Below are positions 32,585 to 41,652 of a stretch of DNA of 59,982 nucleotides, piece by piece. The notes beneath the pieces were generated by a model. That model was not told the DNA's origin, did no database searches, and saw nothing but the letters and a program-made list of their open reading frames with translations. Source of the DNA: a virus. The stretch's first letter is position 1, and every line of letters starts with the position of its first letter. The stretch lies in the IMG/VR virus record IMGVR_UViG_3300035698_017647, positions 1 to 59,982 of that record; one strand, written 5' to 3'. A program made the translations under genes and the position numbers.

Positions 32585-33108
32585 TCTGTTTTGCCGATAG
32601 TTTCACTCGTCTGTGTGTTCACGGTAATTTTAACAAAGTTCACTTTCTTGTTTTTAATTAGTGTTTGTAACATTCTCTGATCTTTAGATAATCTAGCACT
32701 TCGTCCTGTCTTGATGTCAACAAAGTCAACGCGGCCTTCACTTGTATCAGTCGGAAATAAAATACACATAAAATCGACGATGTTCCCCAGAGGTATAATT
32801 CTATCATACTGAGCTTCTAATTCTATATACCCAATCAACTCGCCGAGTGCTCCCTTTCTAGTGTTTATACTTGACTGTATCGAGTGCAGAACCTTGTTAG
32901 GTAGAGCCTTGATAGCTTCCTCAAGAGGTCGTGTATCAATTACTTCAACAGGACGTGATTCCATTTGAATCATAGGATTGTCCAGCTTTTCTTTAATCAC
33001 TTTCCATCTTATCTCCCCACTCGCTTTTAACTTGAGTAGAAAAACGATCATTCCAATTCCAGAGAGAATAATTATTGCTCCTAGTATTCCTAACCCTATC
33101 TCTATCAT
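32581..33108 (-). CDS. Membrane-anchored nuclease, Endonuc_Holl-like
   Basis: 175 residues. Residues about 4-26 are a hydrophobic membrane helix (GILGAIIILSGIGMIVFLL). The C-terminal region matches the archaeal Holliday-junction-resolvase-related family: LGNIVDFMCILF (Asp), then VDFVDIKTGRSARLSKDQR with D-h-K, and NKKVNFVKI. D...D-x-K are candidate catalytic residues. A membrane-tethered DNA nuclease is unusual. It overlaps both neighbours by four bases. Confidence 0.75.
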   Translation of the reverse strand: MIEIGLGILGAIIILSGIGMIVFLLKLKASGEIRWKVIKEKLDNPMIQMESRPVEVIDTRPLEEAIKALPNKVLHSIQSSINTRKGALGELIGYIELEAQYDRIIPLGNIVDFMCILFPTDTSEGRVDFVDIKTGRSARLSKDQRMLQTLIKNKKVNFVKITVNTQTSETIGKTE

Positions 33109-34088
33109 AGTACTGCTCCTACAAACAAGCTAAGAGCCCACCCTTCTGGGAAGAAGCTCACTGTTGGTCCTACCCACACGTTACTAAACAATGGAAGATT
33201 TTGTCCTGCATTCCATAGCACAGGTGTGATACCCACACCTGGTTGATCAGATAAGTCTAGAGAGATACGTAGGGCTCTCCAGTCCAAATCGTTGACTGTC
33301 TTTCCATATCCGAATGGGGAAAAGCCAATAGATCCGCCGACTAGGGCTTGAGGTGGAAATAGTAGTCCACCTAATACACCAATATCTACATGAGGAGTCC
33401 ACCAGAACCATTGTTCATCAACAGGTTTGGTGACAACAACTTTGTAGTCAATCACCTCAAGCTGCTGACCATGCTTACCATTAGGATTTACTTCCCACAT
33501 TGTAGCATAATGGTTGATAGCTCCTGAAGGAGTATGAGTCTCAGCCAATTGGATATCAAACCTGAGCTTCATGATGTAATCGAACTCCCACTTCACATCA
33601 CGTGTCCAGTTGGGATATGATGACATCTTGGCACGAATTTTGATATGATAATCTTCATATCCACCTATTACATGTTCAATTGGCACCATAGTCTTCTTAG
33701 TAACAGCCTCATAATAGAGACCACGAACCAGAATTAATTCTTTGGGAACCTCAATAAGAATATTCCTGTAAGTGGTGACAATCTTGACACCAGGCTCCCT
33801 CAGTTTCAACATCTCATACTTGACTGCCAACTCACTATAGCGAGTGATAGTTGCATTACGTTGACGAACCTCTTCTTGTATAGTCTTCTTCAACTTAGTA
33901 ATGTACTTCTGAGCATCACCAAACTCGGTCTTGGCACGACCAAGATCGAGATCAGCTTGCATTAGATGTTCATTCAGTTGGCTATTAGAAGATTGAAGGT
34001 CAGATTTATCACACGCTGCTTTCGCTAATAGACCCAGGCAGAGGAATAAAGCGACCATTAATAAATACATGAGTCGTTTCTTTTTCAT
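33105..34088 (-). CDS. Exported coiled-coil protein
   Basis: 327 residues from the ATG at 34088, with AAAAAGGAG upstream; a longer frame is shadow. The start is a signal peptide: KKKR, then a hydrophobic run (MYLLMVALFLCLGLLAKA) and AACDKS, close to a cleavage site. A coiled coil spans about residues 30-90. The C-terminal part alternates Gly and hydrophobic strands (GVLGGLLFPPQ, LFVGAVL). A periplasmic or outer-envelope role such as a spanin-like or receptor-blocking protein is only a guess. Confidence 0.72.
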   Translation of the reverse strand: MKKKRLMYLLMVALFLCLGLLAKAACDKSDLQSSNSQLNEHLMQADLDLGRAKTEFGDAQKYITKLKKTIQEEVRQRNATITRYSELAVKYEMLKLREPGVKIVTTYRNILIEVPKELILVRGLYYEAVTKKTMVPIEHVIGGYEDYHIKIRAKMSSYPNWTRDVKWEFDYIMKLRFDIQLAETHTPSGAINHYATMWEVNPNGKHGQQLEVIDYKVVVTKPVDEQWFWWTPHVDIGVLGGLLFPPQALVGGSIGFSPFGYGKTVNDLDWRALRISLDLSDQPGVGITPVLWNAGQNLPLFSNVWVGPTVSFFPEGWALSLFVGAVL

Positions 34089-34182
34089 TAATCTTCTCCT
34101 TTTTGAATGTACGTATCCAGTTTTTCTGAACTTCTTTATCTGAAACAAGTTGTTTCCTTCTGCTATCACCTTTACCAGCCAT
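34009..34182 (-). CDS. Small phage-conserved MGKGxxRR protein
   Basis: 57 residues. The opening MAGKGDSRRKQLVSDKEVQK, then NWIRTF, fits a small family frequent in phages (G-K-G-x-x-x-R, SxxxFxxNWDxIF). It starts 11 bases inside the previous gene and overlaps the exported protein's coding start by 80 bases in another frame. The conserved pattern outweighs the overlap. Confidence 0.65.
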   Translation of the reverse strand: MAGKGDSRRKQLVSDKEVQKNWIRTFKKEKINEKETTHVFINGRFIPLPGSISESSV

Positions 34183-34363
34183 TATTCTTCTCCACCATTG
34201 TTCTCAGTTCCTTAATGGTATGCTCGTATTTCTTTGTCAGATAGAGAGCGAAGTAGTTGTCGTTTCGACAAACGTTCTCTGGTCCATCGAAAGGAGGAAC
34301 TCCATCAAGCCTTTTCAGATCCGTTCTAAGTTCTGGAATATTTATCCATTTGTCAGTCATCAC
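34172..34363 (-). CDS. Small hypothetical protein
   Basis: 63 residues. ATGATG at 34363/34360 overlaps the previous stop. A hydrophilic, Asp/Lys-rich helix region with NYFALYLTKKYEHTIKEL. Not recognised. Confidence 0.65.
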   Translation of the reverse strand: MMTDKWINIPELRTDLKRLDGVPPFDGPENVCRNDNYFALYLTKKYEHTIKELRTMVEKNNGW

Positions 34364-34509
34364 TCACTCTCCACGACTGGGAAGAAGCAGGTGAAGAAGA
34401 AGTCTTCATAGCCCTCTATCTCCTCCTGCGTCAACCCCATTGCTTCAAGATCTAACTTGTCTTTAGCCAGATCAGTTGCTGCTTCCAAATACATTAGCAT
34501 ATTCCACAT
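34360..34509 (-). CDS. Small acidic hypothetical protein
   Basis: 49 residues from the ATG at 34509, two bases after the primase stop, with AGGAG seven bases upstream; a 61-residue version starting inside the primase is less likely. Acidic helix with a hydrophobic end (DFFFTCFFPVVES). Function unknown. Confidence 0.6.
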   Translation of the reverse strand: MWNMLMYLEAATDLAKDKLDLEAMGLTQEEIEGYEDFFFTCFFPVVESE

Positions 34510-34510
34510 C

Positions 34511-37123
34511 TTATGCTCCTGATTGACGGACGCCGGCTTCTCCACCTAATGCATTATAAATGTCCCACATTTTTTGTGCTTCTTCTGGAATATCTTTATT
34601 CAATCCTAGCTCTTTGGCTAGTCTAAATGCTACTGTAACAGGCTTATGACCATTAGACATAATAGTTTTAGATAACTCAGTGAATAATTCTTTGTGTTCA
34701 TCATTACTAACACCTATCTTTTCTTTTTCTGTCTGCTTATAAAATTCTACAGTAGCTGCTGGAACCTGATTAAAACGAGAAGATGCAGGATAGAACATAA
34801 AGTGAAGTCTATCTTTAAATGAAGTAATCTTATTCTTGGAAATTTCCAGCTCAAGAACCGGAAGCTTTTTTCCATCCTTTCCACGATGAACAGCTGTTGC
34901 AGTAGCACCCAACTCATGAGATTCATTATAGACATGAGCAATTAAACTGGCTTCATATTCAATCTGTCCTGTTTCTAACAAGTCACTATTCTCAGGACGT
35001 TTACCCTTATCAATCTTTCTGTATTCAACTGTACATATTACACAACAATGATTTCTGGTTGCTAATCCCTTCATCAGAATGGCAATTTGTTTTAGCCTTA
35101 CTCGTTCATCTCCCTTAGCATTCTGAAAATCTGGCAATTTATGAAGATTGTCTAGAACGTAAACAATGTTTCTACCTGGATACTTTTCTTTGTAGCGTCT
35201 AATCAGATTATCGGCAAAGGACAGCGACATCCCATCGTTTGCATCCTTAATAATTAGACGACCTCGCTTGGCCATATCTAAAACCTGTGAGTAGCCATCA
35301 TCTCTGTCTGCTATAATAGTATTTTCAACTCCAGTATCCTTCTCAGCATACTTGGGATTCATAATCTGATTCAATTCTAATTCAGACGAATCAACAGCTA
35401 GTGCTACAAATTTAGGAAGTACCTGCTCGAACGTATCGTCAATTGTGTGATAAATAACTAGAGCATCGTTTTCCTTCTCATGTCTAGCAATTTCCCATGC
35501 CAACTTACACATCAAAGAAGTCTTGCCACTATTAGCTTTGCCACCAAAGCAGAGGAAAACATCTTTCTTCCATTGACCTGCTAATGCAGCTTGCAGTTCA
35601 GTCATAGAATTGCCAAGAACGAATCCGCTAAACGAACCGTCAAGACCTTCTTCAGATTCTTTTTGACTTCTAATTCTCGAGACCATTGCTTCTTCAGAGA
35701 AAGAATCTTCCTCATATTTACGAGACAGGTCAAAGAGGGTTAGGTCAGCTTCTCTCAGATGATGTTGAATATTGTCAGGATCTAGCTTGATATTACGAGT
35801 AAGCTTATCTCCTACCTCTTGGATATCTCTACTCTTTTCAGCATCATTCACATTCTGAAGACGATTAAGCTCATTCTGAATAGTTTTCAGGGTAAAGCCA
35901 GTAGCTCTAGCTAGCTCATCACACATCTTCTCTTGCTTGATATAGGACCTCTCGTTGACGATGAGAGGAATCATACTCTCACACATTCTCTCTGGGTCAG
36001 CATCACCACCGAAGCGATCCAATCTCCATTCAAAGGCAGAATACTTCTTTAGTTTCTTAAACTTGGCAACACCATCTTTGCGGATAATGTCATCAGGGTC
36101 CATATCTTCAGGGATAGTAGCTATCTTGATAGACAGGTCTTTGTGACCTGCCAAAACAGTGTCCAGTAGTCTAGCAACAGCTTCCTGGCCTTGTTCATCA
36201 CCGTCGAGACAAAGAACTAGGTCATAGATGTTACGATCCTTGAGGACATGAATATGGTCTGTGGTTAGAGCATTGCCGCCAATAGCAGCGCAATTCCAAA
36301 GTCCATGCTCAACTGCAGTAGCCACATCAGCATACCCTTCGAAGATATAGAGTGGAACTTGCTTCTTACCACGCTTTTTAAGAAAGCGATCAAGCCCGAA
36401 GAGGCGTTTGGACTTCTGGTAAATATTGCACTTGACACCAGTGCTTCGTTGATTGACATATTTGGCGCCTCCATTTTCTTTGTTATATAGTAGATCGCGA
36501 GATCCAAAACCTACTGGACTTCCATGCTCATCACGGATAGTGAATACTAGTCTCTCTGTTCCAAAGATGGTATCCCTGTTCAGGTCTACCTCTGCCAGAA
36601 ACTTCTGGGTGTATCCCATAGCCCTGAGTTTATCCTTGAACTCCTTGAAGTCAGATATATATCCAATACCAAGGTTACTGCAGGTCTCTGAGGACCATCC
36701 TCTAGCCTTAATAGCCTTCTTGTATACCTTATGGTCTGTACCACTAGCTACAAGTTCACCTGCCATACGGTAGGCTCTGATAGTATCTAGTCTGTAAAGG
36801 TCTTCTTCAGTTGGTTGTTCATGCTTGAGAGGTACTTCGTACTTCTCGCACAGATAGGCTAGAGTTTCAGTAATGAACTCAGGACCTGTCTCTGGCTTAT
36901 CTTCTAGAACAGCACAAGCATTAAGGATGGTTCCAGTTGCTCCACATGAAAAGCAGTGGTAGGCCTCACCGTTTCTGGTGAGGCCACAGGAAGGGTTTTT
37001 GTCATCGTGATTAGGGTTCAAGCACTTGAAGTTCTGTGCTGTATCGATCCCGTGTTCTTCCAAATAAAGCTTAAGCTTGGGCATTAGAAGCTGGACGGCC
37101 TCATCATAGTTTTGGACTCGCAT
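34511..37123 (-). CDS. DNA primase-helicase
   Basis: 870 residues. CHC2 zinc finger: C34, H39, C57, C60 within CLNPNH and YHCFSCGATG. TOPRIM primase core at about 255-345: YIFEGYADVATAVEHG (E) and VLCLDGDEQGQEA (DxD). The C-terminal RecA-fold helicase of the DnaB/T7 gp4 type has Walker A GGKANSGKTS at about 525 and NIVYVLDNLHKLP as Walker B. A linker of about 130 residues connects them. It unwinds and primes the phage fork, probably with the split DnaE. Confidence 0.93.
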   Translation of the reverse strand: MRVQNYDEAVQLLMPKLKLYLEEHGIDTAQNFKCLNPNHDDKNPSCGLTRNGEAYHCFSCGATGTILNACAVLEDKPETGPEFITETLAYLCEKYEVPLKHEQPTEEDLYRLDTIRAYRMAGELVASGTDHKVYKKAIKARGWSSETCSNLGIGYISDFKEFKDKLRAMGYTQKFLAEVDLNRDTIFGTERLVFTIRDEHGSPVGFGSRDLLYNKENGGAKYVNQRSTGVKCNIYQKSKRLFGLDRFLKKRGKKQVPLYIFEGYADVATAVEHGLWNCAAIGGNALTTDHIHVLKDRNIYDLVLCLDGDEQGQEAVARLLDTVLAGHKDLSIKIATIPEDMDPDDIIRKDGVAKFKKLKKYSAFEWRLDRFGGDADPERMCESMIPLIVNERSYIKQEKMCDELARATGFTLKTIQNELNRLQNVNDAEKSRDIQEVGDKLTRNIKLDPDNIQHHLREADLTLFDLSRKYEEDSFSEEAMVSRIRSQKESEEGLDGSFSGFVLGNSMTELQAALAGQWKKDVFLCFGGKANSGKTSLMCKLAWEIARHEKENDALVIYHTIDDTFEQVLPKFVALAVDSSELELNQIMNPKYAEKDTGVENTIIADRDDGYSQVLDMAKRGRLIIKDANDGMSLSFADNLIRRYKEKYPGRNIVYVLDNLHKLPDFQNAKGDERVRLKQIAILMKGLATRNHCCVICTVEYRKIDKGKRPENSDLLETGQIEYEASLIAHVYNESHELGATATAVHRGKDGKKLPVLELEISKNKITSFKDRLHFMFYPASSRFNQVPAATVEFYKQTEKEKIGVSNDEHKELFTELSKTIMSNGHKPVTVAFRLAKELGLNKDIPEEAQKMWDIYNALGGEAGVRQSGA

Positions 37124-37139
37124 TATTTTGTTCCTGTCT

Positions 37140-38048
37140 TTAGGCCAATAGGCCCTGTTTTAGATATGACAAACCTTGGTTACAGAATGGTAATCCGGCA
37201 CAGTAATTACAACGTCTGACCTTAGGTGGTCGTCTTTCAATGAAGCCAGCAATCTTCTTAGCCTTTTGATATGCTAACGCTTCCTCATGAGTATCAAGTA
37301 CGCGGCTTGCTCTCTTTGCGTTTCGTTTATACACTGCGAACTTTTCATCTCCAGCCCACAGTTCCTTTTTGTTACACGCAGTAAGCTGATCATCAGCTTT
37401 CAATTTATCTGCCTCTACTAATTCAAGTCGTTCACGAATGTAAGCTTCTGTCTCATCCAGAGACATCAGTTGGATCTTATATCCAGGCTTCACTCTTTGC
37501 TGAGGATAATCTTTGTCCTGTCGTGCTTTGGCTCCAGACCAATCAGTGAAGAAGAAGTCAATGAATCCAACATCGTTAATTGCTTCATCACCACGTTCGT
37601 CTGCCAACAACCATCTATAGATAGACATCTGTCTTTCATAGTCTACGTCTTTCCCTCCGTAGATATAAGACCATACGGACGTCGTCTTGATATCGCGGAG
37701 AGTGAACTTACCATCCTTGTCACAGGTGAGAACATCAAACTTGCCTGACACCGTGTAGGTCACAGGTCCAACAGTCAGCTCTCGCTTGGTTCGGATTTCT
37801 TTCTCCACACCCTTGCTCTCAATGCGTTCTAGGGAGTCATGAATGGCAGAGCCAACCTTGGATGCAACTAGATCATTGACGTCTTGTGCTAGTTCATCTT
37901 GGTGACGTTGACCAAGTAGGTAGGACCTGGTGGGTTTCATCAATGTAGTGGCAGAGAGGGTGTAGGGGTCAGGATTGTGGTCATAGTCATCATGCTGCAA
38001 CCAATCCGCAATGTATTGCGGAAAGCGATACTTATTAGTGTATTTCAT
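37140..38048 (-). CDS. PD-(D/E)XK exonuclease, Cas4/RecB-like
   Basis: 302 residues. The nuclease core is clear: VGSAIHDSLE (His), YTVSGKFDVLTCD (Asp) and FTLRDIKTTSVW (D-x-K), followed by YERQMSIYRWLL (QhxxY). C-terminal RRCNYCAGLPFC would complete an Fe-S site. Such proteins act as single-strand exonucleases in phage recombination. It follows the primase and is preceded by AAAGAGATTA. Confidence 0.86.
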   Translation of the reverse strand: MKYTNKYRFPQYIADWLQHDDYDHNPDPYTLSATTLMKPTRSYLLGQRHQDELAQDVNDLVASKVGSAIHDSLERIESKGVEKEIRTKRELTVGPVTYTVSGKFDVLTCDKDGKFTLRDIKTTSVWSYIYGGKDVDYERQMSIYRWLLADERGDEAINDVGFIDFFFTDWSGAKARQDKDYPQQRVKPGYKIQLMSLDETEAYIRERLELVEADKLKADDQLTACNKKELWAGDEKFAVYKRNAKRASRVLDTHEEALAYQKAKKIAGFIERRPPKVRRCNYCAGLPFCNQGLSYLKQGLLA

Positions 38049-38058
38049 TAATCTCTTT

Positions 38059-38268
38059 CTATGCTGATTCGAGCACTGCTACTTTGCTCTCCAGAGTAGT
38101 CACTCTGTTTTGAAGGTCTGTAATTTCTGCTTGACGAACATTAACCATTGCTTTCATCATGGCTTTTGGTGCTACATTGTTGAAAGCAAGCTGAATCTCA
38201 TTTAACTTTTCTTCAATAACAAGAAATCTATTCTCGACTTCTGTTCTTTCAGTTGTTGACATCGCCAT
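38059..38268 (-). CDS. Small coiled-coil protein
   Basis: 69 residues from the ATG at 38268, eight bases after AAGGAGG; an internal ATG at 38262 is possible. Two heptad stretches (about 8-30 and 45-68, LQNRVTTLESKVAVL) form a coiled coil. It belongs to the small membrane-protein cluster at 38.2-38.9 kb. Confidence 0.72.
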   Translation of the reverse strand: MAMSTTERTEVENRFLVIEEKLNEIQLAFNNVAPKAMMKAMVNVRQAEITDLQNRVTTLESKVAVLESA

Positions 38269-38527
38269 CTTTGGTACCTCCTTCTAAAGTGGTGTCTTCA
38301 CCTTTTAGAGTCAAGCTCTCTTTTTTACCAATGGCCCATTTTCCTGCAACATTACCACCTGAATAGATGAAGAGAGTACCAAGTACAGCAGTGATAAGTT
38401 CAGAATAGAGTGCTGCAAAGGCTGGTGCAATACCTGCAATTCCAAATCCTGCCAACAGAATGACTAGGCAAATAATCGCTAGCTTGAACTTGCGTCCTGC
38501 TGCTAGTGTTTCTTTAATAGCTTCCAT
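38249..38527 (-). CDS. Holin-like two-helix membrane protein
   Basis: 92 residues. Hydrophobic segments at about 15-38 (LAIICLVILLAGFGIAGIAP) and 42-60 (ITAVLGTLFIYSGGNVAG), then a charged C-terminus. Such a layout is holin-like, but there is no direct evidence. It overlaps a coiled-coil gene and is coupled to the next gene upstream (one-base overlap). Confidence 0.7.
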   Translation of the reverse strand: MEAIKETLAAGRKFKLAIICLVILLAGFGIAGIAPAFAALYSELITAVLGTLFIYSGGNVAGKWAIGKKESLTLKGEDTTLEGGTKDGDVNN

Positions 38528-38922
38528 TATTTTCTCCTGTTCATTACAGCCTTCACATCAGTTTTGATCTCAGCAACATCTGCTCTAATTTCATTAAGTA
38601 GTTGATCTACAGCAGCTTGTTTAATTTGTACACTCATCAAATCATTACGAAGAGTAATTCTTTCGAGTTCAGACTTTGCACATTGAGCAATATGGCTTTC
38701 TTGTACTGCATCAATTTGCTGTTCTAATTGACTAATCTTACCTTGGGTAAGTCCCCAGGTAATTCCCATGCCTACAACTACGACGATTAGAGCAATGATA
38801 CTCTGTAACCATCTGATATATTTACTTGATTTATCAACAGTATCGTCGAGTGAAGGCTTAGCTTGTTGAACGAGCAAGATTTTCTCAAGCTCTTCAATCT
38901 TCTGTTCCAGATGTTCGGACAT
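38527..38922 (-). CDS. Membrane protein with flanking coiled coils
   Basis: 131 residues. A coiled coil (1-30), one membrane helix (about 42-62, SIIALIVVVVGMGITWGL) and a second coiled coil (65-125). Not a recognised family; it may oligomerise in the inner membrane with the neighbouring holin-like protein. The first gene after a 115-base gap. Confidence 0.72.
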   Translation of the reverse strand: MSEHLEQKIEELEKILLVQQAKPSLDDTVDKSSKYIRWLQSIIALIVVVVGMGITWGLTQGKISQLEQQIDAVQESHIAQCAKSELERITLRNDLMSVQIKQAAVDQLLNEIRADVAEIKTDVKAVMNRRK

Positions 38923-39037
38923 TCTACCAAGTCTCCTGAATTATATTAGTGTTCTACTTCTGATTTCTCAACGAAGCACAGTGGTGCTAAGTTTAGAGTA
39001 CCATGATTCAGGAAGATTTTCTATGAAGACAAGAAGC

Positions 39038-40009
39038 CTATTCGGCTAAGTTAGCGATATCATGGTCAACCATTTCTTTTACTAGGTCAACAAAAGAAGT
39101 TTCTGGTATCCATCCAAGGATTTCTCGTGCTTTTGATGCATCTCCGATGAGTACGTTGACCTCAGTAGGACGATAGAATCTAGGATCGATCTCCACATAC
39201 TCCTGATAGTTACCTAACCCTCCGTACTCAAAGGCTACTTTGCAGAGATCTTTAATAGAATGGGTACGACCTGTTGCCAGTACGAAGTCGTCAGGAGTGT
39301 GATGTTGGAGCATCATCCACATTCCTTCTACATAGTCTCGAGCGTGTCCCCAGTCTCTCTTAGCCTCTAGATTGCCTAGATAGAGCTTCTTCTGCTTACC
39401 AGCTTTGATGTTAGCAACAGCTAGTGAAACCTTACGAGTTACAAAGTTGGAACCTCTTCTTGGACTTTCGTGATTAAACAGGATACCAATAGAACAGAAC
39501 ATTTTGTATGATTCTCGATAGTTGGTAGTAATCCAATGTCCATAGAGCTTGGCTACACCATAGGGACTACGAGGATAGAAGAGACTTCTTTCGTTGGTAG
39601 CTTCAAAGATTCTACCTCCAAATAGCTCTGAGGTTGATGCCTGATAGAATCTAGTGTGGAATCCTGACTCCCTGATAGCCTCAAGACAATTGAGTACGCC
39701 TATACCTGTACACTGTGCTGTGTAGACAGGTTGGGTGAATGATGTTCCTACGTGTGACTGAGCTGCTAAATTGTAGAATTCATTAGGTTTTGCTATCTTA
39801 CAGAGAGCAGTTAGACTAGGGATATCGAGTAGATCGCCCTCGACCACCTCGAAGTTCTTTTCATTCTCCAGATGAGCTGAGCATCCCAGACTGTTGGATG
39901 CACTGCGGCGCTTCATTCCATAGACTTTATATTCTTTCTCAAGTAAAAATTCAGCTAGGTAGCTGCCATCTTGGCCAGTGACTCCGGTAATTACTGCTGT
40001 TTTGTCCAT
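39038..40009 (-). CDS. gmd: GDP-mannose 4,6-dehydratase
   Basis: 323 residues of the extended short-chain dehydrogenase family. ITGVTGQDGSYLAEFL is the nucleotide-binding G-x-x-G-x-x-G, followed by YNLAAQSHVGTSF, STSELFG (catalytic Ser/Thr region) and SPYGVAKLYGHW (catalytic Y-x-x-x-K), then NHESPRRGSNFVTRK and KRDWGHARDYVEGMW. It makes GDP-4-keto-6-deoxymannose, the precursor of fucose, rhamnose and perosamine. No partner reductase or aminotransferase is seen in the window. It ends the glycan cluster. Confidence 0.95.
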   Translation of the reverse strand: MDKTAVITGVTGQDGSYLAEFLLEKEYKVYGMKRRSASNSLGCSAHLENEKNFEVVEGDLLDIPSLTALCKIAKPNEFYNLAAQSHVGTSFTQPVYTAQCTGIGVLNCLEAIRESGFHTRFYQASTSELFGGRIFEATNERSLFYPRSPYGVAKLYGHWITTNYRESYKMFCSIGILFNHESPRRGSNFVTRKVSLAVANIKAGKQKKLYLGNLEAKRDWGHARDYVEGMWMMLQHHTPDDFVLATGRTHSIKDLCKVAFEYGGLGNYQEYVEIDPRFYRPTEVNVLIGDASKAREILGWIPETSFVDLVKEMVDHDIANLAE

Positions 40010-40020
40010 TGTATTCCTTT

Positions 40021-40734
40021 TTATGTTAATATGATCAACTCTTTGTTGTTAACTATATCCTGCTGTGACTTAATGTGATTATACAGCTGAGTATCTAATT
40101 GACTAACATCATGCAATGCATCAATGATCTCTTGTGGAACATTACTAATATGTGGTCGTCTAGTGCCATGATCAAAATGCATGGTTCTATTTCTAGTTGT
40201 TGCATTTGGATTCCATTGCCAATGGAATTTTAAGGACAACAAGTTCCAATATTTATCTAGGTCATCTGTGCAACAGATGAAAGAGAAGAAATTATCAATG
40301 TTGTGTTTAGCTTGTTCTAAACTTTCAATATCATCATTAGAAAGTGTACTAGAATTATTGCCAGATATGAATGCAGTAGCAGTATTTGTTGTATAGGTTT
40401 TTCCAAACGTTATAATCTCTGATTCCAATGCCTTGATATTTCCAAAATCAAGATGTCTACCTCCAATCCATGCGTTTTGAAAGAAGTACGATAGTGCTCG
40501 ATGTGCAGGATCCCTGACGACAGAGAGATAGACACAAGGAGCATTGATTTGGTTATGAACACCAAAAGCTTTATGACCATAAACAAAATCACCTACTTGA
40601 ATTCCAGATATATTTAAAGAGGTATCAGTAAATGTTTTAAAACGACTATGAGGATAGTTGTTTCCCTTTTTTATACTTCCAAAGAAAGAGGTTCCGCCTG
40701 ACTTGGCTACATGTATAAAAATAGGAACATACAT
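40021..40734 (-). CDS. Sulfotransferase family protein (first copy)
   Basis: 237 residues. PIFIHVAKSGGTSFFGSI has the 5'-phosphosulfate-binding K-S-G-G-T-S motif, and YLSVVRDPAHRALSYFF has the 3'-phosphate-binding R-D-P...S motif of PAPS-dependent sulfotransferases (heparan 2-O/Sulfotransfer_2 type). Paralogue of 41645-42352. Acceptor unknown; a sugar on a phage or host glycan is inferred from context. PAPS would come from the host. Confidence 0.82.
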   Translation of the reverse strand: MYVPIFIHVAKSGGTSFFGSIKKGNNYPHSRFKTFTDTSLNISGIQVGDFVYGHKAFGVHNQINAPCVYLSVVRDPAHRALSYFFQNAWIGGRHLDFGNIKALESEIITFGKTYTTNTATAFISGNNSSTLSNDDIESLEQAKHNIDNFFSFICCTDDLDKYWNLLSLKFHWQWNPNATTRNRTMHFDHGTRRPHISNVPQEIIDALHDVSQLDTQLYNHIKSQQDIVNNKELIILT

Positions 40735-40737
40735 TAT

Positions 40738-41652
40738 TTACTCCTTTAGATAATATTTATTGAACATATCCATAATGAGATTAACTGTCTCTCCAGTAAC
40801 ATGTCTTCTATCTGTTTCATAGCTTTCTGGGTAGAACTCTTTAACTATTTCATAGCTAGGCCAATAGCGAACCGATAATGGACCTTGATACTCTCTAACT
40901 ACTTCATCAACTGATGATCTCAGAACAGATTTAGACACACTATCAGCTGTAATGCAAGACACTGGTCTAAATGTAGCTACTAAGGTTACAGGAGAAAGTG
41001 TGAAAATGACAGTAGCTGATGGTCTATGTTTTCCAATAAGAGAAAGTATTTTTGTCAGATTGTCTTTGTTTTCAGCAAAGGTACTGACCCGGAATCCATG
41101 TTCATCAGGATCAAACACAGCTCCTGGTATAGCTTTCCAGAATACATCTCCTGTTTTCTTATGATACCATACTTCCGAAAGACCAAGGGTAATGATGAAG
41201 ACATCTGTATTGTCCAGAAGTTCTTTTGTTTCTAGTCTAGTTCTATCAAGTGCTCTCTCAAGTACTTCAGGATCTTTAAACCAAATATCCTCACTGAATT
41301 TTCTGTTTTCATATGCCCATTCAAACTGTTGTCTAATGGTATGTGTGGTTACCATACCAGATCCATGTCTCAAGATATAAGTTTCTGAATGTTCTTCACA
41401 TGGAGCATAACCTCTATACTGTAAATAGGCTAGTATATGCCATGCAAAACAACTACCAAAAACAGTTATTTTGTGTTGCTTAGTTATAAATGGAGCATCT
41501 GGTGTCCATCCTGGAAGGATAAACTTTTCTACAATGTTCTTACGAGATTGTTCATCATAGTCTCCTCTCTCAGGATTAGGATAAAAATTGCAGATATCTC
41601 CTCTGTGCCATGTAGACCTACGATATGTTTTAATATTGTCTTTTTTATTCAT
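40738..41652 (-). CDS. GSCFA-family protein
   Basis: 304 residues. ITVFGSCFAWHILAYLQY has the GSCFA motif; later VFIITLGLSEVWY and PSATVIFTLSPVTL fit this SGNH-hydrolase-like family. SGNH-like proteins include esterases and acyltransferases, but this family's role is unknown. Its catalytic Ser is in GSC. It sits between two sulfotransferase genes, an association suggesting glycan modification. Confidence 0.85.
   Translation of the reverse strand: MNKKDNIKTYRRSTWHRGDICNFYPNPERGDYDEQSRKNIVEKFILPGWTPDAPFITKQHKITVFGSCFAWHILAYLQYRGYAPCEEHSETYILRHGSGMVTTHTIRQQFEWAYENRKFSEDIWFKDPEVLERALDRTRLETKELLDNTDVFIITLGLSEVWYHKKTGDVFWKAIPGAVFDPDEHGFRVSTFAENKDNLTKILSLIGKHRPSATVIFTLSPVTLVATFRPVSCITADSVSKSVLRSSVDEVVREYQGPLSVRYWPSYEIVKEFYPESYETDRRHVTGETVNLIMDMFNKYYLKE

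Noticed and set aside
38923-39037. Promoter, tRNA or small RNA in the longest gap (115 bases)
   Set aside because: No tRNA-like arms, clear -35/-10 pair or ORF with a ribosome site could be recognised.
39021-39060. Terminator after gmd (small AGCC/GGCT hairpin with T-rich tail)
   Set aside because: The stem is only four to five pairs and the tail is broken, so I do not call it.
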